A DNA stretch of 64,000 nt from Pantoea agglomerans (GCF_021397715.1 NZ_CP090207.1:1364001-1428000), one strand, 5' to 3'; shown: positions 27,257 to 36,517, counted from the stretch's first letter. Notes: generated from the letters alone by a model not told the origin. Made by a program: numbers and translations.

Positions 27257-29416
27257 ATGAGTGCACAAAATCTGAATACCGAAAACTGGATTGCCGCCAT
27301 GCTGCGCGTGGCGGCGCGCTTCGGTAAGCCTGCCGACGGCAAAACCCTACGCCAGCAGATGCGCTGGTTTGAACATCTGCCGGTGGCGCAGCAGCTTGAA
27401 CGTCTCTCAGGACTGCTCGGGCTGCATCTGACCATGGTGCCGCAAAACAAGCTGCGCTGGCGTCAGGAGATCACCCCGGTGGTGCTGGTGCTGGAAAACA
27501 GCAGCGTGGCGGTGCTGGAAGGCATCGATCCCGACGGCAGCGCGCGCTACTGGCTGAGTGAAGGCGGGGACGTGGTGCGTGAAGGGGCGCTGTCCGAACT
27601 GCTGACCCGCAGCCAGGGCGATGTCGGGGTGATCGGCGTGGCAGCGCGCGGTCGCGATGCGCGCATCGATGAGTTTGTTCAGCCCTATGAGCCGCACTGG
27701 TTCTGGAAGAATTTTCGCGGTATGGGGCGACGCATTACCGAGATCTCACTGGCGTCGGTGATCAGCAACGTGCTGGCGCTGGCCGGGATCCTGTTCTCGA
27801 TGCAGGTCTACGATCGGGTGATCCCGGCGCAGTCGCAGGCGACGCTCTGGGTGCTGTTTGTCGGGGTACTGATTGCGGCGGCGATTGAGTATCTGATCCG
27901 CCTGATGCGAACGCAGGTCTCTGACTTAATGGGTAAACGCATCGACCTGAAAGTCTCTGCCATGCTGTTTGCCCGGGCGATGAGCATCCGTAATGAAGCG
28001 CGGCCAAAATCGACCGGCTCATTTATATCGCAACTGCGCGAAATCGATCAGGTGCGTGAACTGCTGACTTCGACCACGGTAGGGGCCGCCGCCGATCTGC
28101 CGTTTGTTATCCTGTTCCTGTTCATCATGTCATTTATCGGTGGCTGGCTGGTGCTGATCCCGCTGGCAGCGATTCCGCTGATCGTTATCCCTGGCATGCT
28201 GGTGCAGATCCCGATGGCGCGGCTGGCGAAAGAGGGGCTGCGGGAAGGGGCGCTGCGTAATGCGGTGCTGGTGGAAACCATTGAAGGCATAGAAGATATT
28301 AAAGCGCTGCAGGCGGAACCCTATTTTCAGCGCCAGTGGGAACAGACGCACGAAGTCAGCGCTGCAATCAGTAACCAGCAACGCTTATGGGGCGCGCGGC
28401 TGACCGGCTGGGCCTCGACGGTGCAGCAGCTCACCTACGCCGGGATGCTGGTGTTTGGGGTCTACCTGATACTCGATTCGCAAATCACCACCGGTACCCT
28501 GGTCGCCTGTAGCCTGCTCTCCTCACGTACCATCGCGCCGCTGATGCAGCTCACCATGGTCTTTTCCCGCTGGCAGCACGCCAAAATGGCGATGAAAGGG
28601 CTGGATGAGCTGCTGAAGAAACCGCTCGATCAGCCGGAGGCCGCCACGCTGGCCCACTGTCCGACGCTTACCGGCCAGTACGATCTGCGTAACGTGCACT
28701 ACAGCTACGACGAAGAGAATGAAAAGAACGTCCTCAACGTTCAGCAAATGCAGATCAAACCGGGCGAGAAGATCGCCATTCTCGGCAAAGTCGGTGCCGG
28801 CAAATCCACCCTGCTAAAAATTCTCGCCGGTCAGGCGCTGGCGACTCAGGGCAAGGTGATTGTCGATGGCGTCGATATTGAACGCATCGATCCAATCGAT
28901 CTGCGTCGCCAGCTCGGCTGGCTATCCCACGATTCGCGGCTGTTCTTTGGCACGCTGCGGCAAAACCTGATGCTGGGGAATCCGCACGCCAGCGAACAGG
29001 AGATGCTGCAGGCGCTGCGCATCAGCGGCGCGCTGTCGCTGGTGCAGCAGGATGCGGCCAGTCTGGATCGCATTATTAATGAAGGGGGTCGCGGCCTGTC
29101 GGGTGGACAGCGTCAGATGGTGATGCTGAGCCGGATGATCCTGCGCCAGCCGCAGGTGGTGTTGCTGGATGAGCCGACGGCCGCGATGGATGAGCAGTTA
29201 GAGGAGCATGTTATCCGTCAACTACAGGGCTGGATCAGCGGCCGCACGCTGATCCTGGTCACCCATCGTCCGGCGCTGCTGAAGATGGTCGATCGCATTG
29301 TGGTGATGGATAACGGCCGGATAGTGGCCGATGGGCCGCGTGACGAGATCCTGCGCCGCGCCACCTCAACCGCCGCCCAGCCGGCGCCGGGCCCGAATAA
29401 AGGAGATGCCGCATGA
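27257..29416 (+). CDS. bapC: LapB-like type I secretion ABC transporter
   Basis: This 719-residue fused permease-ATPase powers export of the adhesin across the inner membrane. Residues about 1-145 form a C39-peptidase-like domain without an evident catalytic Cys, as usual for adhesin exporters. Next come about six TM helices (about 155-430) and a nucleotide-binding domain with Walker A GKVGAGKST (about 510), signature LSGGQ (about 615), Walker B VVLLDEP (about 635) and H-loop THR (about 669). A strong AAAGG ribosome binding site lies 28 nt downstream of the bapB stop. Its stop codon overlaps the start of the adaptor gene (ATGA at 29413), which indicates translational coupling. All motifs are intact. 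Confidence 0.92.
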   Translation: MSAQNLNTENWIAAMLRVAARFGKPADGKTLRQQMRWFEHLPVAQQLERLSGLLGLHLTMVPQNKLRWRQEITPVVLVLENSSVAVLEGIDPDGSARYWLSEGGDVVREGALSELLTRSQGDVGVIGVAARGRDARIDEFVQPYEPHWFWKNFRGMGRRITEISLASVISNVLALAGILFSMQVYDRVIPAQSQATLWVLFVGVLIAAAIEYLIRLMRTQVSDLMGKRIDLKVSAMLFARAMSIRNEARPKSTGSFISQLREIDQVRELLTSTTVGAAADLPFVILFLFIMSFIGGWLVLIPLAAIPLIVIPGMLVQIPMARLAKEGLREGALRNAVLVETIEGIEDIKALQAEPYFQRQWEQTHEVSAAISNQQRLWGARLTGWASTVQQLTYAGMLVFGVYLILDSQITTGTLVACSLLSSRTIAPLMQLTMVFSRWQHAKMAMKGLDELLKKPLDQPEAATLAHCPTLTGQYDLRNVHYSYDEENEKNVLNVQQMQIKPGEKIAILGKVGAGKSTLLKILAGQALATQGKVIVDGVDIERIDPIDLRRQLGWLSHDSRLFFGTLRQNLMLGNPHASEQEMLQALRISGALSLVQQDAASLDRIINEGGRGLSGGQRQMVMLSRMILRQPQVVLLDEPTAAMDEQLEEHVIRQLQGWISGRTLILVTHRPALLKMVDRIVVMDNGRIVADGPRDEILRRATSTAAQPAPGPNKGDAA

Positions 29417-30581
29417 GTCTGGTGATGATTGATAAAGATCTGGCGCGCCATGAACGCCGCACGTCCGCCATTATCTGGCTCTGTACCGCGGCGCTGGCCA
29501 TTTTTCTTATCTGGGCGCACTTCGCCATTCTGGATGAAGTGACCGTCGGCACCGGCAAAGTGACGCCGTCCAGCCGGGCGCAGGTGATTGACAGCCTGGA
29601 CGGCGGCATCGTCAAACAGCTCAACGTGCATGAGGGCGATATCGTCGAGAAAGGGCAGATTCTGGCGACGCTCGACCCGACGCGCTTCCAGTCAAATTTC
29701 GGTGAAGCCCAGGCTAAAGTACGTACGCTGCGTGCCTCGTCAGAACGGCTGGAAGCGGAGCTCTCCGGTACGCCGCTGAAATTCAGCGCCGAAACGCTGA
29801 AAGAGCCGCAGCTGGTGCTGCGGGAAAGGCAGCTGTATGAATCCCGGCGGCGCAATCTGACGGAAACCATCAGCAACCTGCAGCAGTCGCTCAAACTGGT
29901 GCAGGATGAACTGCGTCTGACCGAGCCGCTGGTGGCTAAAGGCGCGGCCGGCAGGTCGAGGTGATCCGCCTGCGGCGTCAGGTCAGCGATCTGCGCGGCA
30001 AAATCGATGAGGCGCGCAATGACTATCTGGTACGCGCCCACGAAGAGCAGGTTAAAAACAATGCTGAACTGGATGCGCAGCTACAGGTAGCGGCGGGTAA
30101 AGAGGACCAACTGACGCGCGCCACGCTCTATTCGCCGGTGCGCGGCATCGTTAAAGATATTCAGGTGACCACGGTCGGTGGCGTACTGGAGCCGGGCGGC
30201 AAGCTGATGGAGATTGTGCCGCTGGAAGATCAGTTGCTGATTGAAACCCGCATCAATCCCCGTGATATCGCCTATATCCGGCCTGGCCTGGCGGCAATCG
30301 TGAAGATCACCGCCTACGACTCCTCTATCTATGGCGATCTGCCAGGCGAGGTGGAAATTGTCTCGCCGGATACGCTGCAGGATGAGGTTAAGCGCGATCA
30401 ATACTACTATCGCGTCTACGTTCGCACCCAAAAGGCGGAGCTGACCAACCGCGCCGGGCGCAAATTCCCGATTGTGCCGGGTATGGTCGCCAATGTAGAA
30501 ATTAAAACTGGCCAGAAATCGGTGATGGATTATCTGCTTAAACCGCTGAATAAAGTTAAAGAATCGCTGAGAGAGCGATAA
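29413..30581 (+). pseudogene. bapD: HlyD/LapC-type membrane fusion protein, frameshifted
   Basis: The adaptor would bridge the ABC exporter and the TolC-like channel. The first frame (29413-29964) encodes the cytoplasmic start, one TM helix (about 25-42), the first lipoyl half and the ascending coiled coil, then ends GAAGRSR-stop. The second frame (29961-30581) continues with RLRRQVSDLRGKIDEARND, the other coiled-coil arm, second lipoyl half and beta-barrel to the normal end. Adding one G at GGCCGGCAGG (29950-29951) restores GAAGQVEVIRLRR and a 389-residue protein, the usual LapC length. No slippery heptamer is present. The second frame could begin at a GTG overlapping the stop (GTGA) but has no good binding site. 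It is a real mutation or a sequencing error in a short G run. Confidence 0.88.
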
Positions 30582-30763
30582 TACCGCGATCCAGATATTA
30601 TCTCAGCCTGCTTAATTACCGTGATAAATTAAGTGGGCGGAGTTATTGTCAGGCAAGCGGCAAATAAGGGGGAAATTAACTTTCTGTGCGGCTTAATAAC
30701 AATGTTAATTCAGCCGGGCAAATCAAGTTTACGCAGAAATAGTGGTAGCGGCGGATGACAGGC
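30582..30763. other. Gap between the adhesin locus and micF
   Basis: No gene is seen. An imperfect 12-bp inverted repeat around CTTAATT/AATTAAG (about 30609-30636) is the only structure and may end the secretion-gene transcript, although no T-tract follows. Confidence 0.4.
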
Positions 30764-30857
30764 AAAAAAATGCCGGACAAACATGTCCGGCGGGAAATAT
30801 AGGGTAAACATCTCATTCGGGGTGAATGAAGGTAATAATGAAATAAATGATGATAGC
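30764..30857 (-). ncRNA. micF: MicF small regulatory RNA
   Basis: MicF is an Hfq-dependent antisense RNA that represses OmpF-type porin mRNA. Read on the minus strand, the transcript begins GCTATCATCATT, as in E. coli. It keeps the ATTACC, TCATTCA, GAATG and GTTTACCCTAT blocks and ends in a GCCGGACA/TGTCCGGC hairpin followed by seven T residues. A TACAAT -10 box sits 7 nt before the predicted 5' end (30865-30870 on the plus strand). The position is also diagnostic: it is divergent from ompC, about 320 nt upstream of its start. The match was made from memory of the E. coli sequence and is strong at both ends. Confidence 0.93.
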
Positions 30858-31029
30858 GGGATCTATTGTATTACCTGATGACGCATAAGTTTTATCATTC
30901 AGTGCTTCAGAGTAATCCTATGTAACGCGTTGATAACAAAGGTAGCAAAATCAGATTGGCTTTTTGTGCCATATTTTTTATCGATACGTGCTGGTTATTA
31001 GTTCCCCAAATCTTACATTATGAAATAAC

Positions 31030-31070
31030 TGTTTCGTACTCTGAAACACTTTTGGAAATTTAGTAGCATT
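31030..31070 (+). promoter_or_regulatory. Probable OmpR-binding region of ompC/micF
   Basis: TTCGTACTCTGAAACACTTT (31032-31051) resembles the high-affinity OmpR box upstream of E. coli ompC, with the core TGAAACA. AT-rich sequence follows to 31070. It ends about 35 nt before the predicted transcription start. Confidence 0.55.
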
Positions 31071-31098
31071 TTCGTGATGGATTATTGCCCGATATAAA
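31070..31098 (+). promoter_or_regulatory. ompC promoter
   Basis: TATAAA at 31093-31098 serves as the -10 element, with a poor -35 (TTTCGT, 17-nt spacer), as expected for an OmpR-activated promoter. The implied leader of about 75 nt is similar to that of E. coli ompC. Confidence 0.55.
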
Positions 31099-31180
31099 AC
31101 AACAATGGCCTGCCGGCTGAATTTTTAATCATTCAGTTAGCAGTGGCAAATAATAAAGGCACATTACAGAGGGTAATAAA

Positions 31181-32293
31181 ATGAAACGTCGCGTTCTCTC
31201 CCTGTTGGTCCCTGCGTTGCTGGTCGCAGCAGGATCGGCAAACGCAGCTGAAATCTACAACAAAGACGGCAACAAATTAGACCTGTTCGGTAAAGTCGAT
31301 GGCCTGCACTACTTCTCCGATAATGATAGTTCTGATGGCGATCAGTCCTACGTCCGCTTTGGTTTTAAAGGCGAAACCGAAATCAGCGACCAGCTGACCG
31401 GTTACGGCCAGTGGGAGTATCAGGCGGCGCTGAACAATGCAGAGTCGCAGGGTACCGAAAACAGCTATACGCGCGTCGGTTTTGCCGGTGTGAAATTTGG
31501 TGATGCAGGCTCGTTCGACTACGGTCGTAACTACGGCGTTGCTTACGACATCGGCGCATGGACCGACGTTCTGCCGGAGTTCGGTGGTGATACCTATGGC
31601 GCGGACAACTTTATGTTCCAGCGCGGCAACGGTATGGCAACCTACCGCAACAGCAACTTCTTTGGCCTGGTCGATGGCTGGAACTTTGCGGTGCAGTATC
31701 AGGGCAAAAACGGCAATGGTGATGAATCACCGAACGGCCGCGATGTGCTGGGTCAGAACGGTGACGGCTGGGGCCTGAGCACCACTTACGATCTCGGTTC
31801 TGGTTTTGGTATTGGTGCGTCGGCATTCCAGTCTGACCGTACCAACGATCAGAACGGCAACCAGGCGGGTATCCTGGGCCGTGGCGACAAAGCTGAAGCC
31901 TACACCGGCGGTCTGAAATATGATGCCAACAACGTTTACCTGGCAGCGATGTACACCAAGTCGTATAACGCAACCCGCTTCGGCAGCAGTGATTCCCCAG
32001 TGTTTGGTTACGCTGATAAAGCGGAAAACTGGGAACTGGTGGCGCAGTATCAGTTCGACTTCGGTCTGCGTCCATCGCTGGCGTATGTTACCTCACGCGG
32101 CACCGACGTGCAGAACTGGGGCAAACAGAACCTGAAGAAATACATTGATGTAGGTGCGACCTACTACTTCAACAAAAACATGTCCACCTATGTGGATTAC
32201 CAAATCAACCTGCTGGATGACAACCAGTTCACCGACGCGGCCGGTATCAACACCGACGACGTGGTGGCGCTGGGTCTGGTTTACCAGTTCTGA
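31181..32293 (+). CDS. ompC: Outer membrane porin OmpC
   Basis: This is a general diffusion porin of 370 residues. It has a signal peptide cleaved after ANA (residue 22) and a mature start of [17 protein letters not shown]. It carries the eyelet loop motif PEFGGDTYG and alternating beta strands, and ends with the C-terminal Phe (LGLVYQF) needed for outer membrane assembly. AGAGGG 7 nt before the ATG is a strong ribosome binding site. The context of micF and an OmpR-like site upstream and apbE downstream supports OmpC rather than OmpF. It is intact and monocistronic, with a hairpin at 32300-32327. Confidence 0.95.
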   Translation: MKRRVLSLLVPALLVAAGSANAAEIYNKDGNKLDLFGKVDGLHYFSDNDSSDGDQSYVRFGFKGETEISDQLTGYGQWEYQAALNNAESQGTENSYTRVGFAGVKFGDAGSFDYGRNYGVAYDIGAWTDVLPEFGGDTYGADNFMFQRGNGMATYRNSNFFGLVDGWNFAVQYQGKNGNGDESPNGRDVLGQNGDGWGLSTTYDLGSGFGIGASAFQSDRTNDQNGNQAGILGRGDKAEAYTGGLKYDANNVYLAAMYTKSYNATRFGSSDSPVFGYADKAENWELVAQYQFDFGLRPSLAYVTSRGTDVQNWGKQNLKKYIDVGATYYFNKNMSTYVDYQINLLDDNQFTDAAGINTDDVVALGLVYQF

Positions 32294-32299
32294 TTTGTA

Positions 32300-32327
32300 C
32301 AGATGCGCAGCCACGGCTGCGCATCTG
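32300..32327 (+). terminator. ompC terminator hairpin
   Basis: A perfect 13-bp inverted repeat (CAGATGCGCAGCC with GGCTGCGCATCTG) closes a 2-nt centre 6 nt after the ompC stop. T-rich sequence follows about 12 nt later. Confidence 0.75.
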
Positions 32328-32332
32328 CGTTA

Positions 32333-32509
32333 TCAATCCTTTTCTTTTATCTCTTCTGCTGCTCGCCACGTTTTCGCTTTTGCAACGGTCGCGACCGGTG
32401 AAACCACCACGCCAAATCGGGCCCCTTCAAACGCGACGCCCCCCAGCGTAAAGGCTGAAAAGCTCAGCCACTGATGCCAGGCTGCCTGCAGGTTTTGTGA
32501 CCTTTTCAT
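32333..32509 (-). CDS. Hypothetical 58-residue protein
   Basis: I do not recognise this product. It begins MKRSQNLQAAWHQWLSFSAF, has a hydrophobic middle (FSAFTLGGVAF, then FGVVVSPVA) and ends in a charged tail (AAEEIKEKD). A good GAGAGGT sequence lies 5 nt before the ATG, which is the main reason to believe it is translated. It converges on ompC and its 3' end approaches the ompC terminator. There is no clear promoter. It could be a lineage-specific small membrane-associated protein or chance. Confidence 0.45.
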   Translation of the reverse strand: MKRSQNLQAAWHQWLSFSAFTLGGVAFEGARFGVVVSPVATVAKAKTWRAAEEIKEKD

Positions 32510-32659
32510 TCTGCACCTCTCAGAGATAAACACTGATTCAACAGTGCAGAATTCATGCCAGCTTTACCGCTCTGATAGCCACGGGCCTGCCGCGCATTCT
32601 GGTAAACTTGCCGCGCAGATTAAGGCGGCCAATGCCCCGTTAAGGTGCAACGCTGCTGA

Positions 32660-32770
32660 TTAATGGCGCGACCGCGACAGCGTCATGTGACGATGACGGC
32701 GCTGATGCCAGACTTTGTAGCTGCTGAAGATGAACAGACCCAGGGCGATGGCAAGAATCACATAGATCAT
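32660..32770 (-). CDS. 36-residue single-pass membrane protein
   Basis: This very small gene encodes MIYVILAIALGLFIFSS, one clean transmembrane helix, followed by a short, strongly basic, His/Arg-rich tail (YKVWHQRRHRHM and so on). A consensus AAGGAG 8 nt before the ATG makes translation likely. It is not part of any operon: the neighbours are the divergent apbE and, downstream, the 58-residue frame. The charge pattern predicts an N-out or N-in helix anchored by the basic C-terminus in the cytoplasm. The function is unknown. It resembles stress-induced small membrane proteins of enterobacteria in general form only. Confidence 0.7.
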   Translation of the reverse strand: MIYVILAIALGLFIFSSYKVWHQRRHRHMTLSRSRH

Positions 32771-32951
32771 CTGCTACTCCTTTCATTAAACCTAACCGTT
32801 AAACGTAAATCGCCCGGTTACGGGCGGATGCATAGTAGATGACTGACTGATACTGTCGCCATTGGGTAAAGTATTCAACCTTATTTTAACCTCTTTACCA
32901 GCGATTTATGCTTTGTAGCAGGAATAGATAAATTTTTACAAGTGAGGAGTG

Positions 32952-34001
32952 ATGCGATATCAGATTAATCTGCTGTCTTTACCTTTTGCCATCCTGTTGT
33001 TAGCGGGCTGTGATAAGCCAGCGACACCTTCTGCAATGGTGCTGGAAGGCAAAACCATGGGGACGGTATGGCGCGTCAGCCTGGCGGACGTCGCCAGCGA
33101 GCGCAAAGCGGAGTTGCAGCAACGGATTCAGCAGCAGCTGGACAGCGATGACGCTGAACTTTCCACCTGGAAAGCCGATTCTGCGCTGTCACGGTTCAAT
33201 CAGAGCCGCGCGCTGACGCCGCAGCCGGTCAGCGAGAACATGGCGGACATCGTCACGCTTTCCTTACGCATTGGCGCTAAAACCGGGGGCGCGATGGATA
33301 TCACCGTCGGACCGCTGGTCAATCTGTGGGGCTTCGGCCCGACAAAGCAGCCGGTCCATATCCCGGATGAGACGCAAATTGCCGCGGCTAAAGCGCAGAC
33401 CGGCCTGCAGCATCTGCGGGTCATTCAGGGCGCAGGCGGCCAGTGGCTGCAGAAAGATCTACCGGGCCTGTATGTTGACCTTTCAACGGTGGGCGAGGGC
33501 TTTGCCACCGATCATCTGGCTCGCCTGATGGAGCAGCTGGGGATCAACAACTACCTGGTTTCGGTAGGTGGCGCGGTACTGAGCCGTGGGCTGAATGCGC
33601 AGCATCAGCCGTGGCGGGTAGCTATTCAGAAGCCGACCGACCGCGAGAATGCGGTACAGGCGCGAGTCGATCTGCAGGGGCACGGTATCAGTACCTCTGG
33701 CAGCTATCGCAACTATTATGAACTGGACGGCAAACGCGTTTCTCACGTTATCGATCCCGTTACCGGCCGGCCGATTGAGCATAAACTGGTGTCGGCCACG
33801 GTGATTGCCACCACTGCGCTGGAGGCTGACGGCTGGGATACCGGCCTGATGGTGCTTGGCAGTGAAAAAGCCAAAGCGCTGGCGATCCAGCAGCATCTCG
33901 CGGTCTATCTGATCAGTAAAGAAGGCGAGAGTTTCGTGAGCTGGATGTCACCGCAGTTTGCCGCCTTTTTGATTAAACCTGAGTCGACAGGAGCACCCTG
34001 A
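32952..34001 (+). CDS. apbE: FAD:protein FMN transferase ApbE
   Basis: ApbE attaches FMN covalently to Thr residues of flavoproteins such as NqrC and RnfG at the periplasmic face. The 349-residue product has a lipoprotein signal (LLLAGC, Cys20). It then shows the ApbE features TMGTVWRVSL, the WGFGP block, DLSTVGEGFATDHLARL, VSVGGAVLSRG, and the C-terminal SHVIDPVTGRP and ATTALEADGWDT motifs with the magnesium-binding acidic residues. A GTG lies directly before the ATG. alkB starts within its stop codon (TGATG), so the two are translationally coupled. The synteny ompC-apbE matches E. coli. Confidence 0.93.
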   Translation: MRYQINLLSLPFAILLLAGCDKPATPSAMVLEGKTMGTVWRVSLADVASERKAELQQRIQQQLDSDDAELSTWKADSALSRFNQSRALTPQPVSENMADIVTLSLRIGAKTGGAMDITVGPLVNLWGFGPTKQPVHIPDETQIAAAKAQTGLQHLRVIQGAGGQWLQKDLPGLYVDLSTVGEGFATDHLARLMEQLGINNYLVSVGGAVLSRGLNAQHQPWRVAIQKPTDRENAVQARVDLQGHGISTSGSYRNYYELDGKRVSHVIDPVTGRPIEHKLVSATVIATTALEADGWDTGLMVLGSEKAKALAIQQHLAVYLISKEGESFVSWMSPQFAAFLIKPESTGAP

Positions 34002-34642
34002 TGTTAGATCTGTTTAGCGAAGAGCAACCCTGGCAGGAACCGCTGGCTGACGGCGCGGTGATCCTGCGCCGCCGCGCGCGCGATGAGGCAGAAGCACTCT
34101 ATCAGCAGATTCTGGCCATTGCCGACCAGAACCCGTTTGCCCACCGCATCACGCCGGGCGGCCATCGTATGTCGGTGGCGATGACCAACTGCGGCGATTT
34201 TGGCTGGTCGGTTGATTCGCGCGGATATCAGTATCAGCAGCAGGATAACCTCAACGGGCAAAAATGGCCGGCGATGCCGCCACTGTTTCGCAACCTGGCG
34301 CAGGCGGCGGCGCGTGAAGCAGGGTTTCCCGACTTTCATCCCGACGCCTGCCTGCTCAATCGTTATGAACCGGGCGCGAAGCTGACTCTGCATCAGGATA
34401 AAGATGAGAAAGATCTGCGTCAGCCGATCGTTTCGGTCTCGCTGGGATTACCGGCGGTGTTTCAGTTTGGCGGTTTTGAACGCGGCGACAGCACGCAACG
34501 GGTGTTGCTGGAACATGGCGATATCGTGGTGTGGGGCGGGCCGTCACGCCTGCGTTATCATGGCATCCTGCCGCTCAAGCCAGGCGTGCATCCGCTGGTC
34601 GGTGCCTGGCGTTATAACCTGACGTTCCGCCGCGCCTTTTAA
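34001..34642 (+). CDS. alkB: DNA/RNA demethylase AlkB
   Basis: AlkB is an Fe(II)/2-oxoglutarate dioxygenase that removes methyl groups from 1-methyladenine and 3-methylcytosine. At 213 residues it is normal in length. The iron ligands His131 and Asp133 (HQDKD) and His187 (RYHGI) and the 2-oxoglutarate-binding Arg204 and Arg210 (RYNLTFR) are all present at the E. coli positions. In E. coli alkB is the second gene of the ada operon. Here ada is absent and alkB overlaps apbE by one base, so its adaptive induction by Ada cannot come from this locus. Confidence 0.95.
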   Translation: MLDLFSEEQPWQEPLADGAVILRRRARDEAEALYQQILAIADQNPFAHRITPGGHRMSVAMTNCGDFGWSVDSRGYQYQQQDNLNGQKWPAMPPLFRNLAQAAAREAGFPDFHPDACLLNRYEPGAKLTLHQDKDEKDLRQPIVSVSLGLPAVFQFGGFERGDSTQRVLLEHGDIVVWGGPSRLRYHGILPLKPGVHPLVGAWRYNLTFRRAF

Positions 34643-34738
34643 TCCGCTGCGCGACCCGAGAAGCGTTGCGAATAACTATTGCTATCATTTTGCATCACAT
34701 TACACTGCAGGCTGTTTTTCGACTGCTGGATTGCCTGC

Positions 34739-36391
34739 ATGACGTTGTTAAGCGTTGTTTTTCGCCAGTTTCGCTGGCCTTTTATCGGGGTTATCGCGCT
34801 GACGCTGCTGAGCGCGGTGTTGGGTATTGGTATGATTGCCTTTATCAACCGCGAAATGATCGTTGCGATCAATAGCTCCTATGCGGTTCTGCCGCAATTC
34901 CTGCTACAGCTGGTGGTGCTGATGGCGGTGACGCTGGCTTCCCAGCTGGCGCTGACCATGCTCGGCCATCAGTTTGTCTGGCGTATGCGCGGTGAATTTA
35001 TCAAACGTATTCTGGATACCCGGGTGGAGCGCATCGAGCAGCTCGGCAGCGCGCAGCTGCTGGCGGGACTGACCAGCGACGTGCGTGCTATTACCCTGGC
35101 CTTTGTGCGTCTGCCGGAGCTGATCCAGGGCATTATCATTACGCTCGGCTCGGCGTTTTATCTGGCGTGGCTGTCACCCAAAATGCTGCTGGTGACCAGC
35201 GGCTGGCTGGCCGTCACGCTGATCGGTGGCTGGCTGCTGGTTTCCCGCGTCTATCAGCACATGGCGAAGCTGCGTGAAATTGAAGATCATCTCTATCGTG
35301 ACTACCAGACGGTGATTGATGGGCGTAAAGAGTTGCAGCTCAACCGCGAGCGCGCCCGTCAGATCTATGAAACGGTCTATCAGGAAGATGCCACCGCCTG
35401 GCGACATCATATTGTGCGTGCCGATACCTATCATCTCAGCGCCGTGAACTGGTCCAACATTATGACGCTGGGCGCGATCGGCATGGTCTTTTTTATGGCC
35501 AACAGCCTGGGCTGGGCCAATACCGCGGTGGCGGCGACCTTTTCTCTGACGCTGCTGTTTCTTCGCACGCCGCTGCTGTCGGCCGTGGGCGCGCTGCCGA
35601 CCCTGCTCAGTGCGCAGGTCGCATTCCGCAAACTCAATGCCTTTGATCTTGCGCCTTATCAGCCTGATTTCCATGCCTCACCGTCAAAAGCAAGCTGGCA
35701 GACGCTGGAACTGCGCGATGTCTGTTTTCATTACGGTGAAAACGGCTTTAAGGTTGGCCCGATTAACCTGACGCTGCACCGCGGTGAACTGCTGTTTCTG
35801 ATTGGCGGCAACGGCAGCGGTAAATCGACGCTGGCGATGCTGCTGACCGGTCTTTATCAGCCTCAGTCTGGCACGCTGCTGCTGGATGGCCAGCCGATAG
35901 ACGCGGACGGGCTGGATCGCTGGCGTCAGCACTTCTCCGCCGTCTTCACCGATGTGCATCTGTTTGATCGGCTGATTGGTCATGAAGGAATACCGGCGAA
36001 TCCGGCGCTGGTGCAGCAGTGGCTGGAGCGGCTGAAAATGCAGGACAAGCTGAAGATTGAGGGCAATAAGGTGCTGAATCTGCAGCTCTCTAAAGGGCAG
36101 AGCAAACGGCTGGCGCTGCTGCTGGCGGTAGCCGAAGAGCGGGATGTGCTGCTGCTGGATGAATGGGCGGCGGATCAGGACCCGCATTTTCGCCGTATCT
36201 TCTATCGTGAACTGCTGCCCTGGCTGCAGGCGGCTGGCAAAACGGTGTTCGCTATCAGCCATGATGATCACTACTTTATCCACGCCGATCGGTTGCTGGA
36301 GATGCGGGAAGGGCAGCTGACTGAACTGACCGGCAGTGAGCGCGAACAGGCGACGCTGGACTCGGTACAACGCACCGATACCGGGCTTTGA
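34739..36391 (+). CDS. yojI: ABC transporter YojI (peptide/microcin efflux type)
   Basis: This 550-residue half-transporter has an N-terminal six-helix membrane domain and a C-terminal ATPase domain with Walker [10 protein letters not shown], signature LSKGQ and Walker [15 protein letters not shown]. coli YojI exports microcin J25 with TolC. The start at 34739 ([15 protein letters not shown]) is chosen by alignment to E. coli YojI. An in-frame ATG at 34679 would add 20 unlikely residues. It follows alkB by about 95 nt on the same strand and ends before a strong terminator at 36518. Confidence 0.92.
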   Translation: MTLLSVVFRQFRWPFIGVIALTLLSAVLGIGMIAFINREMIVAINSSYAVLPQFLLQLVVLMAVTLASQLALTMLGHQFVWRMRGEFIKRILDTRVERIEQLGSAQLLAGLTSDVRAITLAFVRLPELIQGIIITLGSAFYLAWLSPKMLLVTSGWLAVTLIGGWLLVSRVYQHMAKLREIEDHLYRDYQTVIDGRKELQLNRERARQIYETVYQEDATAWRHHIVRADTYHLSAVNWSNIMTLGAIGMVFFMANSLGWANTAVAATFSLTLLFLRTPLLSAVGALPTLLSAQVAFRKLNAFDLAPYQPDFHASPSKASWQTLELRDVCFHYGENGFKVGPINLTLHRGELLFLIGGNGSGKSTLAMLLTGLYQPQSGTLLLDGQPIDADGLDRWRQHFSAVFTDVHLFDRLIGHEGIPANPALVQQWLERLKMQDKLKIEGNKVLNLQLSKGQSKRLALLLAVAEERDVLLLDEWAADQDPHFRRIFYRELLPWLQAAGKTVFAISHDDHYFIHADRLLEMREGQLTELTGSEREQATLDSVQRTDTGL

Positions 36392-36462
36392 TCCAGGCTG
36401 GCAAAGCTTAGCAAAAAGGCATATTGGCTGCCTCTGCGGCTAACGGGTTATCCTGAAAATCA

Positions 36463-36482
36463 GCAGAGAGCCTGCTCTCTGC
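36463..36482 (+). terminator. Hairpin after yojI
   Basis: GCAGAGAG and CTCTCTGC form an 8-bp stem with a 4-nt loop about 70 nt after the yojI stop. No T-tract is present; it lies ahead of the stronger terminator. Confidence 0.4.
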
Positions 36483-36517
36483 CATCCTGGAACTTCTTCT
36501 GTCGTCATGTGTTTACC

